Below are positions 45,797-53,597 of a stretch of DNA of 64,000 nucleotides, piece by piece. The stretch lies in assembly GCF_011601275.1 (NCBI RefSeq), contig NZ_JAAOLY010000018.1:62001-126000 (forward strand). The letters are read 5' to 3'. A program made the position numbers and the translations under genes. Numbering within the stretch: the stretch's first letter is position 1; each line of letters opens with the position of its first letter. The DNA is from Janthinobacterium lividum (GTDB lineage: Bacteria > Pseudomonadota > Gammaproteobacteria > Burkholderiales > Burkholderiaceae_D). Below the pieces are notes generated by a model. The model made no database searches. It was not told the DNA's origin and saw nothing but the letters and a program-made list of their open reading frames with translations.

Positions 45797-46888
45797 GTGA
45801 ACGAACTTGAGCTGCGCCAGCGCTGCCACACCGTCCTGCCCGGCCACCGCCAGCCCACGCCAGCCGCCACCTTCGCCGCCATGGCCGCCTGGTGCGACGC
45901 CAATGCTGTTGCGCACGATACCTATGGCGAAGGCGCGCTGATCGAACAGTTCGAGAACAAGATCGCCAGCCTGCTCGGTTTCGAGGCTGCCGTATTCTGC
46001 ATCACGGGCACCATGACGCAAGTGACGGCCCTGCGCCTGGCGTGCCAGGACCGGGGCTCGCGCCTGGTCGCGCTGCACCCCACTTCGCATATCCTGCGCC
46101 ACGAGCGGGGCAACCATGAATTGCTCGATCACTTCAAGGGTTTGATACTCGGCGACCCGCACCGTCCTTGGACGGTCGACGATTTGTGCGCCGTGCCCGA
46201 TGCGCTGGGCGCCGCGCAGGTCGAGTTGCCGATGCGCGAAATCGGCGGCCAGTGCCCGTCATGGGACGCGTTGAACGACATCAAGCGGCACTGCCGCGAC
46301 CACAATATCCATTTGCACATGGATGGCGCGCGCCTGTGGGAAGCGCAAGCCGGTTTCAACCAATCCCTGCCCGCCATCTGCGACGGCTTTGACTCCGTCT
46401 ACGTGTCGCTGTACAAGGGCATCGGCGGCCTCGGCGGCGCCGTGCTGGCCGGCAGCCGCCCCTTTGTCGAACGGGCGCGCGAATGGTTCCGCCGCCAGGG
46501 CGGCAACATCGTCCACCGCACGCCCTACGTGGTGGCCGCCGCCATGCAGTTCGACGCGCGCCTCGCCGCCATGCCCCGCTATTTCGCACGCACGCAGTGG
46601 CTGTACGCGCTGTTGCGCGATTTTCCATCGATTGCCGTCAATCCCGCCGCCCCGCAGGCCAACATGCTGCACCTGCACCTGCCCGTCTCGCGCGAGCGGG
46701 CCATCGCCATCCGCAATCAGCTGGCGCAAGACCACGGCATCTGGCTGTTCGGCCGCGCCAGCCACGCCGCCCTGCCCGGGCACAGCGTGGTGGAATGGTA
46801 TGTGGGAGATAACTTGCTGGACCTGCCCGATGACACCGTGCGGCTGGCATTGACTTTGCTGGATCAGGCCATGCGCATGAAAGCCTGA
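45797..46888 (+). CDS. Low-specificity threonine aldolase family PLP enzyme
   Basis: A 363-residue enzyme from the GTG at 45797 (AGGAAA upstream). It belongs to the beta-eliminating lyase/threonine aldolase family, cleaving L-threonine or allo-threonine to glycine and acetaldehyde. Evidence: NAVAHDTYGEGALIEQFENKIASLLGFEAAVFCITGTMTQ-type N-terminus (pattern), HMDGARLWEAQAG, and the PLP-binding Lys in VSLYKGIGGLGGAVLAG. The C-terminus is typical in length. Pairing with an amino-acid exporter makes metabolic sense. It is followed by a REP-like copy and a bidirectional terminator. Confidence 0.85.
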   Translation: MNELELRQRCHTVLPGHRQPTPAATFAAMAAWCDANAVAHDTYGEGALIEQFENKIASLLGFEAAVFCITGTMTQVTALRLACQDRGSRLVALHPTSHILRHERGNHELLDHFKGLILGDPHRPWTVDDLCAVPDALGAAQVELPMREIGGQCPSWDALNDIKRHCRDHNIHLHMDGARLWEAQAGFNQSLPAICDGFDSVYVSLYKGIGGLGGAVLAGSRPFVERAREWFRRQGGNIVHRTPYVVAAAMQFDARLAAMPRYFARTQWLYALLRDFPSIAVNPAAPQANMLHLHLPVSRERAIAIRNQLAQDHGIWLFGRASHAALPGHSVVEWYVGDNLLDLPDDTVRLALTLLDQAMRMKA

Positions 46889-46902
46889 GCAACGCAGATC
46901 GA

Positions 46903-46949
46903 GGTAGGTCGGGTAGGTCGGGTTAGCACACAGCGCGTAACCCGACAAC
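46903..46949 (+). repeat. REP-like palindrome, copy F
   Basis: GTCGGGTTA and TAACCCGAC form the stem (46917-46946). The 5' flank GTAGGTCGG is duplicated in tandem just before it. Forward orientation; convergent junction between the aldolase and fadL genes. Confidence 0.75.
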
Positions 46950-46966
46950 ACTACAGTCGTCACCAA

Positions 46967-46992
46967 AAAAAAGCGCCCGAAGGCGCTTTTTT
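46967..46992. terminator. Bidirectional terminator between aldolase and fadL
   Basis: AAAAAAGCGCC and GGCGCTTTTTT pair around CGAA. The A- and T-runs allow use on either strand. Confidence 0.92.
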
Positions 46993-47028
46993 CATTTCAT
47001 GGCGGCCGGGTCGGCCGCCACTACCTGC

Positions 47029-48462
47029 TTAGAACTTGTAGTTGTAAGCGAGACCGATCAGCTGCATGCGGGTCTTGAACAGGCCCTTGGTGGTTTCACC
47101 GTTGCCGGTGCAGCCAGGGGTCACCGGCGAGCAGTCATTCTTGTAATTGACGTCAGCATCCTTGAAGTCGATGAAGCTGTAGGCCAGGTCGAGCGAGGAA
47201 TTGGCGTTCAGCTTCCAGTTCGCGCCGATCGAGTACTGCATGCGGTCGCTGTCCGGCAGGGCTGGGTGACGCAGCTCGGCGCTGCGCACTGGCGCCTGGT
47301 CATGCGCGATACCGGCGCGCAGCAGCAGGTTTTCGCTGTATTTGTAGTTGGTGCCCAGCGAGACGCGGTAGGTGTTCTTCCATTGCTGGCGGATGCGCTC
47401 GGCGCCTTCGGCCGTCGGCGGGAACTGGATGTCCAGGTTCTGCAGGCGCGAAGTGCGGGTCCAGGTGACGTCGCCCATCAAGGCCCAACGGTCATCCATC
47501 TGATGGAAGGCGTTGATCGACAGGGTTTCCGGCGTGCGCACTTCCACCAGCGCCTTGGAATTGACCTTGTTCGATGCCTTGGCGATGAAGGCGTTCACGG
47601 CGGCGTTGTCCGACACTTGCGAGAAGTCCCAGATCGTGTCGCCTTTCAGCTTGTGCGAAATCGACGAACGGTAGGAAATACCGAAACGCGTGCCTTCATT
47701 CATCTGGTACAGATAGCCCAGGTTGAAGCCGAAGCCCCAGTCGTCGCCATCCATCGAGGCGTGGCCATCCTTGGCGCCCTTCAGCGCGGCGCCGGCTGCC
47801 TGCGCCGCGGCCAGGCCCTGCGTCTTGGCGATATTGGCCAGGAAGGCTTGCGACGCGGCTGGCGCGTGCTGGGCTAGGAAGGCCACGGAACCCGGCACGT
47901 CGACCGCCTGGCCCAGTTCCGCCTTCATGTGTTCCGCAGTAACGCCGAAACCGAAGGAATGGTGTTCATTGACCTTGAAGGAAACGGAAGGATTCAGGGC
48001 GATGGCTTCGAGCTTGATGTTGGTGATCGCATAGCGGCCGCTCCAGTCATTGCCGTAGTCGAGCTTGGCGCCGTAAGGCACGAACAGGCCCATGCCGACG
48101 GTCCATTGATCATTGACCTTCTTGCTCGCATACAGGGCTGGCGCAAAGACGGCGTCCGGCGCGTAATCCTTGGTCGTTCCGCCCGGCGTGCGGCCGGTGA
48201 AGGTCTTCGAACCCGTGTCCTGGTAGGTCGAATGCGGTACCACCAGGGTGCCGCCGCCAACGAGTTGCGTGCCTTCCAGGCGCGACATGCCGGCCGGGTT
48301 GTAGAAAATGGTCGACGCGTCGGCCGCTTCTGCGCCGTTGGCGTCGGCCGAACCCTGGCCCGATACGCTTTGCGAACCAAAACGGTAGCCCGATGCTTGT
48401 GCGGTGGAAGAGATGCCGGCGAACGCGGCAACGATCAGGAGGGGCAGATATTTATGTTTCAA
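47029..48462 (-). CDS. fadL: FadL/OmpP1 family outer-membrane transporter
   Basis: A 477-residue outer-membrane barrel for long-chain fatty acids or hydrophobic compounds. The signal peptide is KHKYLPLLIVAAFAGISSTAQA. The mature N-terminus has the FadL hatch pattern GYRFGSQSVSGQGSADANGAEAADASTIFYNPAGMS (shortened), and the protein ends in AYNYKF with the C-terminal Phe of outer-membrane proteins. The start codon is TTG at 48462; no in-frame ATG is upstream, and a weak AAAGAGAG site precedes it. A palindrome (48603-48616) lies upstream. Confidence 0.9.
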   Translation of the reverse strand: MKHKYLPLLIVAAFAGISSTAQASGYRFGSQSVSGQGSADANGAEAADASTIFYNPAGMSRLEGTQLVGGGTLVVPHSTYQDTGSKTFTGRTPGGTTKDYAPDAVFAPALYASKKVNDQWTVGMGLFVPYGAKLDYGNDWSGRYAITNIKLEAIALNPSVSFKVNEHHSFGFGVTAEHMKAELGQAVDVPGSVAFLAQHAPAASQAFLANIAKTQGLAAAQAAGAALKGAKDGHASMDGDDWGFGFNLGYLYQMNEGTRFGISYRSSISHKLKGDTIWDFSQVSDNAAVNAFIAKASNKVNSKALVEVRTPETLSINAFHQMDDRWALMGDVTWTRTSRLQNLDIQFPPTAEGAERIRQQWKNTYRVSLGTNYKYSENLLLRAGIAHDQAPVRSAELRHPALPDSDRMQYSIGANWKLNANSSLDLAYSFIDFKDADVNYKNDCSPVTPGCTGNGETTKGLFKTRMQLIGLAYNYKF

Positions 48463-48602
48463 GTTAGTCTCTCTTTATTATATGAAGTGTCTTCGGCACA
48501 CTATCGCGGGCATCTCAACTGCCCCGTCTTGCGCTTTTCTTGCCGCCGTGAACTCCAATTCACTGACGGCATGAGCGAAGCATATAATATTTTTTAGAAA
48601 AA

Positions 48603-48616
48603 AGCGAACGTTCGCT
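48603..48616. promoter_or_regulatory. Perfect 14-bp palindrome upstream of fadL
   Basis: AGCGAACGTTCGCT is fully self-complementary and lies in an AT-rich tract with A-runs on one side and T-runs on the other, between the 3' end of the GGDEF-EAL gene and fadL. It could be a TetR-family operator controlling fadL, or the stem of a bidirectional terminator for the upstream gene. The sequence alone does not decide. Confidence 0.5.
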
Positions 48617-48659
48617 CTTTTTATGAAACAGCGTTGTTTTCCTCGCCAATCACGACGTT

Positions 48660-51416
48660 CTACAGCGCCAGCGCCGGGGCTGGAAGCGGTATCAGAAAGC
48701 GCTGATGCATCAGCGCCAGCATCTGTTCGGCCGGCACGGGGCGCGAGATGAAATAGCCCTGCACTTCATTGCATTGCAGCGCGCGCAGGATGTCGAGCTG
48801 CTCGCGCGTCTCCACGCCCTCGGCCACCACGCTCATGCCCAGCGCATGCGCCATCGACAGGATGGCGCGCACGAATACCTCGCCCTGCTCCGAGCGACCC
48901 AGCTCCATGGTGAAGGCGCGGTCGATCTTCAAGCCATCCATGGCGAACTTCTGCAGCTGCGACAGCGAAGAGTATCCCGTGCCGAAATCGTCGACCAGCA
49001 GGCGCACGCCCAGCGCGCGGATGGCCGACAGCTGCTCCACGGCGCGGTTCTGTTCATCCATCATGGCCGATTCCGTGATTTCCACCTCGATCAGGCGCGC
49101 ATCGATGCGGTGGCGCGTCAGCGCTGACGCCAGCACCTGGTGCACGTCGCCACGCCCGAACTGGCGCGCCGAGACGTTGATCGACACGGGCACCAGTTCC
49201 AGTCCGCTCGCCTGCCAGCGCGCCATCTGCAGGCATACTTTTTCGATGACGACTTCGCCCAGCTGTGAAATCAGGCCGCTGCTCTCGGCCACCGGAATGA
49301 ATTCGAGCGGCGGCACCATACCGTGCTGCGGATGGTGCCAGCGCACGAGCGCCTCCATGCTGCACAGCTGGCCGCTCATGGCGTCGACGCGCGGCTGGTA
49401 GACGACAAGGAACTGATCCTGCTCCAGCGCCGCCACCAGGCTTTGCTCGAGTTCGCGGCGGCTGCGAATGGTTTCGAACAGTTCCGGCTGGAAGAAGCGG
49501 TGATGGCCCTTGCCCGCCACTTTGACGGCATACATGGCGATGTCGGCGTTCTTCAGCAGCACGTCCGTCTCGGCACCGTCGCGCGGATACAGGCTGATGC
49601 CGATTGAAGCGCCCATCTTGTGGCGTTCGCTGCCCAGGTAAAACGGTTCGTCGAAGGCGATGGTGATGCGCTGCGCCACCTGTTCGGCGCGGCTGTCGTC
49701 TTCCACCGGGTCGAGCACGACGACGAATTCGTCGCCGCCCAGGCGCACCACGTGGTCGCCCGGCCGCAGCACGGCCTTCAGGCGCAAGGAGGCGGCGCGC
49801 AGCACCTTGTCTCCCTCGGCGTGGCCCTGAGTATCGTTGATATCCTTGAAGCCGTCGAGGTCGATGAACAGCAGCGCCAGCATGCGCCGCGCGACAGCGG
49901 CGCGGCCGAGCGCACCGGGCAGGAATTGCTGCAGCCAGTAACGGTTGGGCAAGCCCGTCAAGCCGTCTTCGGTGGCCAGGCGGCGCAAGTCGCGCTCGTG
50001 CTCCTTGGCCGTGCTGATGTCTTGCAGGGTGACGGCCAGGCGGTCGCCGCTGCGCACCAGGCGCCGGCGTATCCAGCGCAGCTTGAAGGGGTTGCCTTCC
50101 GGCAGTTCGATCTCTTCCTCGGAAAAGCCGGAAACCATGGCGGCCCGGTAATTATGGATCAGGTCGCGGAAATACGGTTCATGGGCGCGCGACTGCAATC
50201 GCATGCCCAGCAATTGTTCGCGCCGTACGCCGAAATAGCCGGCGCCCGGCTCGTTGCAGTCGACCATCTCGAAATCGAGGATGCTGCCATCCGCACCGCG
50301 CAGGGCGGCAATGATATAAAAGCCGTCGCTCGTGCCTTCGGTGGCCATGCGGTAGGCATTGCGCACGCCTTCGGACTGGTGGTGGCGCCAGGCCAGGCGC
50401 AGCGACAGCACGGTGGCGATGGCGGTAAAGGCCAGCAGCAGCAAAGTGACGGCCAGGGCGATGCCGATATAAATCGTGCGCGTCTCCTCGTAGGGGTGCA
50501 GCATTTCGCCGTCCGACAGTCCGACCACGGCCGTAAACGGATAGGCTTTCAGCGCTTGCCAGCCCACGTAGCGGCTTTGCTTGTCGGAAAAAGCGATCCG
50601 GCCGCTCGAATGCAGGGCGCCGCTCTCCGTTTCCAGGAAGCTGGTGTCGAGAAATGGCGTGCCTTCACCGCTCCGTGTCGGCAGCACGCGCGCGCCGAGG
50701 CGCGTGCTGAACAGCTCGCCCTCCTCGCCTACCATGGCGGACATGCCGAACTTGCCGAAATTGACGCTGTTGTAGAATTCGGAAAAATAGCTGGAATGAA
50801 TCGAGATCAGCAGCACGCCGTCGAAATTGCCATCTTCGTCCTCGAGTCGGCGCGTGAAATGCACGAGGCTTTCGTCGGCGCCGGGCGCCTCGCTGGCCGC
50901 ATTGGCGGCGTTGGCCCGCCCCAGCGCGATGCGCAGCGCGCTGGAATTGCTGCGCCAGTGGCGCAACAGGAAATCGCTGCGCTCGTTGACCCGCAGGCGC
51001 TGCAGCGGCGCCGTGGCCGTCACGGGGTGGCCCTTGCGGTCAAGGATGGCGACGATGGCAAATTGCGGCAAGGCATACATGCCCTGCGTCTTCAATTGAT
51101 CGAGCCGCAACTGGCCGCGCGAATTTTCCCACTCATACTTGAGCTGCAAGGTCAGCTGGTCCATCTGCTCCAGGGTGCGCAGCAGATACTGGCCATAGGC
51201 TTTCGACAACGAGGACACGCTGTCGAGCGCCTGCTGCTGCGCCACCTTCTTTTCCGCCTCCAGTTGCAGCAAGGTGGCCGTCCACAGCACCGCGCACAGG
51301 ACGAGACCCAGCAAGGGCCAGGCCAGGATCAGGCGCAAGTTGGCCTTGAGGAAATCGGCCCTGCTCATCTCCACCACGGCGCCGTTATTATTATTTACAA
51401 ATTGTCGCAAGAACAT
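48660..51416 (-). CDS. CACHE-like sensor PAS-GGDEF-EAL membrane protein
   Basis: A 918-residue protein from the ATG at 51416; in-frame starts at 51461, 51443 and 51368 are alternatives, none with a good ribosome binding site. Membrane segment 1 is at about 29-50 (LILAWPLLGLVLCAVLWTATLL) and segment 2 at about 315-340 (IYIGIALAVTLLLLAFTAIATV). The periplasmic loop between them (about 265 residues) looks like a double CACHE sensor. A PAS domain follows (about 355-475), then GGDEF with intact RLGGDEFVVVLD and EAL with MEALVRW, NVSARQFGRGD, EITESAMM, DDFGTGYSSL and KIDRAFTM. Both catalytic modules look intact, so it may have cyclase and phosphodiesterase activity. Confidence 0.88.
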   Translation of the reverse strand: MFLRQFVNNNNGAVVEMSRADFLKANLRLILAWPLLGLVLCAVLWTATLLQLEAEKKVAQQQALDSVSSLSKAYGQYLLRTLEQMDQLTLQLKYEWENSRGQLRLDQLKTQGMYALPQFAIVAILDRKGHPVTATAPLQRLRVNERSDFLLRHWRSNSSALRIALGRANAANAASEAPGADESLVHFTRRLEDEDGNFDGVLLISIHSSYFSEFYNSVNFGKFGMSAMVGEEGELFSTRLGARVLPTRSGEGTPFLDTSFLETESGALHSSGRIAFSDKQSRYVGWQALKAYPFTAVVGLSDGEMLHPYEETRTIYIGIALAVTLLLLAFTAIATVLSLRLAWRHHQSEGVRNAYRMATEGTSDGFYIIAALRGADGSILDFEMVDCNEPGAGYFGVRREQLLGMRLQSRAHEPYFRDLIHNYRAAMVSGFSEEEIELPEGNPFKLRWIRRRLVRSGDRLAVTLQDISTAKEHERDLRRLATEDGLTGLPNRYWLQQFLPGALGRAAVARRMLALLFIDLDGFKDINDTQGHAEGDKVLRAASLRLKAVLRPGDHVVRLGGDEFVVVLDPVEDDSRAEQVAQRITIAFDEPFYLGSERHKMGASIGISLYPRDGAETDVLLKNADIAMYAVKVAGKGHHRFFQPELFETIRSRRELEQSLVAALEQDQFLVVYQPRVDAMSGQLCSMEALVRWHHPQHGMVPPLEFIPVAESSGLISQLGEVVIEKVCLQMARWQASGLELVPVSINVSARQFGRGDVHQVLASALTRHRIDARLIEVEITESAMMDEQNRAVEQLSAIRALGVRLLVDDFGTGYSSLSQLQKFAMDGLKIDRAFTMELGRSEQGEVFVRAILSMAHALGMSVVAEGVETREQLDILRALQCNEVQGYFISRPVPAEQMLALMHQRFLIPLPAPALAL

Positions 51417-51582
51417 GGTGCAGCGTCTGCCGTTTCTGTGCATTTCTTTAAGGACACACAAATTACCACAGAGTCATGTTTACAGGTAAGACAGCAGTGT
51501 AATTAGTGTGTGGTAGTCGGCGGCCCGCATCCCGCCTGTCGCGCCTGCGTTACAATCACCATCCTTACCGTTGGAGAAATAC

Positions 51583-52557
51583 ATGCAGCAATATCAAGAT
51601 TTGATCAAGACCGTGCTCGAAACGGGCAGCTGGCAAGACAACCGCACGGGCATCCGCACCCTGAGCGTGCCGGGCGCCATGATGCGTTTCGACTTGGCCA
51701 ACGGCAATTTCCCTGCCGTGACAACCAAGAAACTGGCTTTCAAATCCGTGATCGGCGAACTGTGCGCCTTCCTGCGCGCCTCGCGCAACGCGGCCGAGTT
51801 CCGCGCGCTGGGCTGCAAGGTGTGGGACCAGAACGCCAATGAAAACGCGCAATGGCTGGCCAACCCCTACCGCGAAGGCGAGGATGACCTTGGTCCCGTG
51901 TACGGCGTGCAATGGCGCCAATGGCCCGCCTATAAACTGCTGGACGCCGCCAAACCGGATCAAATCGCCGATGCGCAAGCCAACGGTTTTACCTTGGTCG
52001 CCCCCATCGTCGAGGATGACGTGCAAAAAGTGCTGCTGTACAAGGCCGTCGACCAGTTGCGCGAATGCCTGGACACCATCATGACGAACCCGGGCAGCCG
52101 GCGCATCCTGTTCCACGGCTGGAACCCGGCCGTGCTGGACGCCGTCGCCCTGCCCGCCTGCCACTTGCTGTACCAGTTCATCCCGAACGCCAGCACGCGC
52201 GAAATCTCGCTGTGCTTATATGTGCGCAGCAACGATATCGGCCTGGGCACGCCGTTCAACATCGCCGAAGGCGCGGCCCTGCTGCACCTGGTGGCGCGCC
52301 TGACGGGCTACACGCCGCGCTGGTTCACCTACTTTATCGGCGACGCGCACATCTATGAAAACCACCTCGACATGGTGGAAGAACAATTGAAGCGCACGCC
52401 GTTCCCGGCGCCCAAGTTTGTCATTTCCGACCGCGTGCCCGACTACGCCAAGACGGGCAAGTACGAGCCGGAATGGCTGGAAAAGATCGAACCGTCCGAT
52501 TTCTCGCTGGAAGGTTATGAACACCATGCGCCCATCAAGGCGGCGATGGCCGTCTGA
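51583..52557 (+). CDS. thyA: Thymidylate synthase
   Basis: A 324-residue enzyme from the ATG at 51583 (GGAGA upstream; an earlier in-frame TTG is unlikely). It methylates dUMP to dTMP using methylene-tetrahydrofolate. The active-site Cys is in [11 protein letters not shown], the dUMP-binding Arg in [14 protein letters not shown], and the folate loop [18 protein letters not shown] is present. It is longer than E. coli ThyA (264) through an insertion about residues 80-140, typical of many relatives. It shares a TGATG overlap with a SUKH-family gene. folA, normally its neighbour, is 7.7 kb away. Confidence 0.96.
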   Translation: MQQYQDLIKTVLETGSWQDNRTGIRTLSVPGAMMRFDLANGNFPAVTTKKLAFKSVIGELCAFLRASRNAAEFRALGCKVWDQNANENAQWLANPYREGEDDLGPVYGVQWRQWPAYKLLDAAKPDQIADAQANGFTLVAPIVEDDVQKVLLYKAVDQLRECLDTIMTNPGSRRILFHGWNPAVLDAVALPACHLLYQFIPNASTREISLCLYVRSNDIGLGTPFNIAEGAALLHLVARLTGYTPRWFTYFIGDAHIYENHLDMVEEQLKRTPFPAPKFVISDRVPDYAKTGKYEPEWLEKIEPSDFSLEGYEHHAPIKAAMAV

Positions 52558-53597
52558 TGGCGGTCGCACCGCTGGCAGCACTGCACCGCAAGCTGTTTGA
52601 CGAAACGGATGGCAGCAAGTTTGCCCGCCTGAAAGACCGGCTGCTGAAAAAGCATGGGGCCGACGAGCGGCAAGCCGTGCTGGCCATCCTGATGGCGTAT
52701 GCGCGCGATGGACAGCTGATGCATTGGCGCGCCTTCCTGATGACGGATATCGTCGCGCTGGCCGAGCCGGGAGAACATGGCGATTTTTTCAGCTGGAGCC
52801 TTGAGATGGACGGCCTGGCCTACTGGGGCGTGGATGGCATGCTCAAGAGCATGGGCAAGGCGGCATATGATCGTCTCGTGGCCCTGGCCACGGCGGAAGA
52901 TGCCAAGCTGAGCGTGCGCGCCAAGGCCGTCAAAAGCCTGGCCATGTTCAGCCGCCAGCCTTTCGATGCCGGCTTGCCGCAGGACCCAGGCCACTGGAAA
53001 GCGGAGCAGCTGCACATGACCGATGTTCTGGCTTGGCAAGCAGACGGCTACCCCGATGGTGCAGGCCATGCGCTGCCCGTCACGCATGCGGCGCTCGAGG
53101 ATCCCCGCTCGCCGCTGGAAAAAGCCGCGGCCAGGCTGGAGAAAAAGCTGGCTGCCAGACGCAAGAAGGAGCAGGATCTGGCGCAGCCATCGAACTGGCT
53201 GACCATCGCCAGCGTGGCCGACATGGCCGGCATCGCGCAGCGCTGGACCTTGCCGGAGCACTACCGGCGCTTCCTCGCTTGCCATTCGCCGCTGCGGGTG
53301 TTTATCGACAGCCAGCAATATTTCCAGGGCTTGAGCCTGTACGGCGCGGCCGAGCTGGTCAAAGCCCAGCACGGCTACGCCTGGAATCCCGTCAGTCAGG
53401 AAACCATCGCCGGCTGGCCGGAACAATACCTGGTAATCGCCGACGCGGGCGCCGATCCGTACTGCTTGGACCTGGGCGCCGTCACCGCTGGCGATGCACC
53501 CGTGTATCACGCCGAGCATGGCATGGGCGCATGGCGCTTCGAACGCCATGCGGACAGTTTCATCGACTTCCTGAACGAGATCGCGGCAGCCGCCTAG
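52557..53597 (+). CDS. SUKH (SMI1/KNR4) family protein with helical N-terminus
   Basis: A 346-residue protein whose ATG overlaps the thyA stop codon (TGATG). Residues 1 to about 150 are helical and HEAT-like (DERQAVLAILMAYARDGQLMHWRAFLM). A Lys/Glu-rich helix follows (~185-205). The C-terminus (about 205-346) is a SUKH/SMI1-KNR4 domain: WTLPEHYRRFLACHSPLRVF, LVIADAGADPYCLDLG and FIDFLNEIA. SUKH proteins are often immunity factors against polymorphic toxins; no toxin is nearby. Its stop overlaps the stop of the convergent TonB gene within CTAG. Confidence 0.75.
   Translation: MAVAPLAALHRKLFDETDGSKFARLKDRLLKKHGADERQAVLAILMAYARDGQLMHWRAFLMTDIVALAEPGEHGDFFSWSLEMDGLAYWGVDGMLKSMGKAAYDRLVALATAEDAKLSVRAKAVKSLAMFSRQPFDAGLPQDPGHWKAEQLHMTDVLAWQADGYPDGAGHALPVTHAALEDPRSPLEKAAARLEKKLAARRKKEQDLAQPSNWLTIASVADMAGIAQRWTLPEHYRRFLACHSPLRVFIDSQQYFQGLSLYGAAELVKAQHGYAWNPVSQETIAGWPEQYLVIADAGADPYCLDLGAVTAGDAPVYHAEHGMGAWRFERHADSFIDFLNEIAAAA

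Noticed and set aside
48583..48588. Plus-strand TATAAT upstream of nothing
   Set aside because: There is no plus-strand gene downstream; the AT-rich tract more likely belongs to the minus-strand fadL promoter region.
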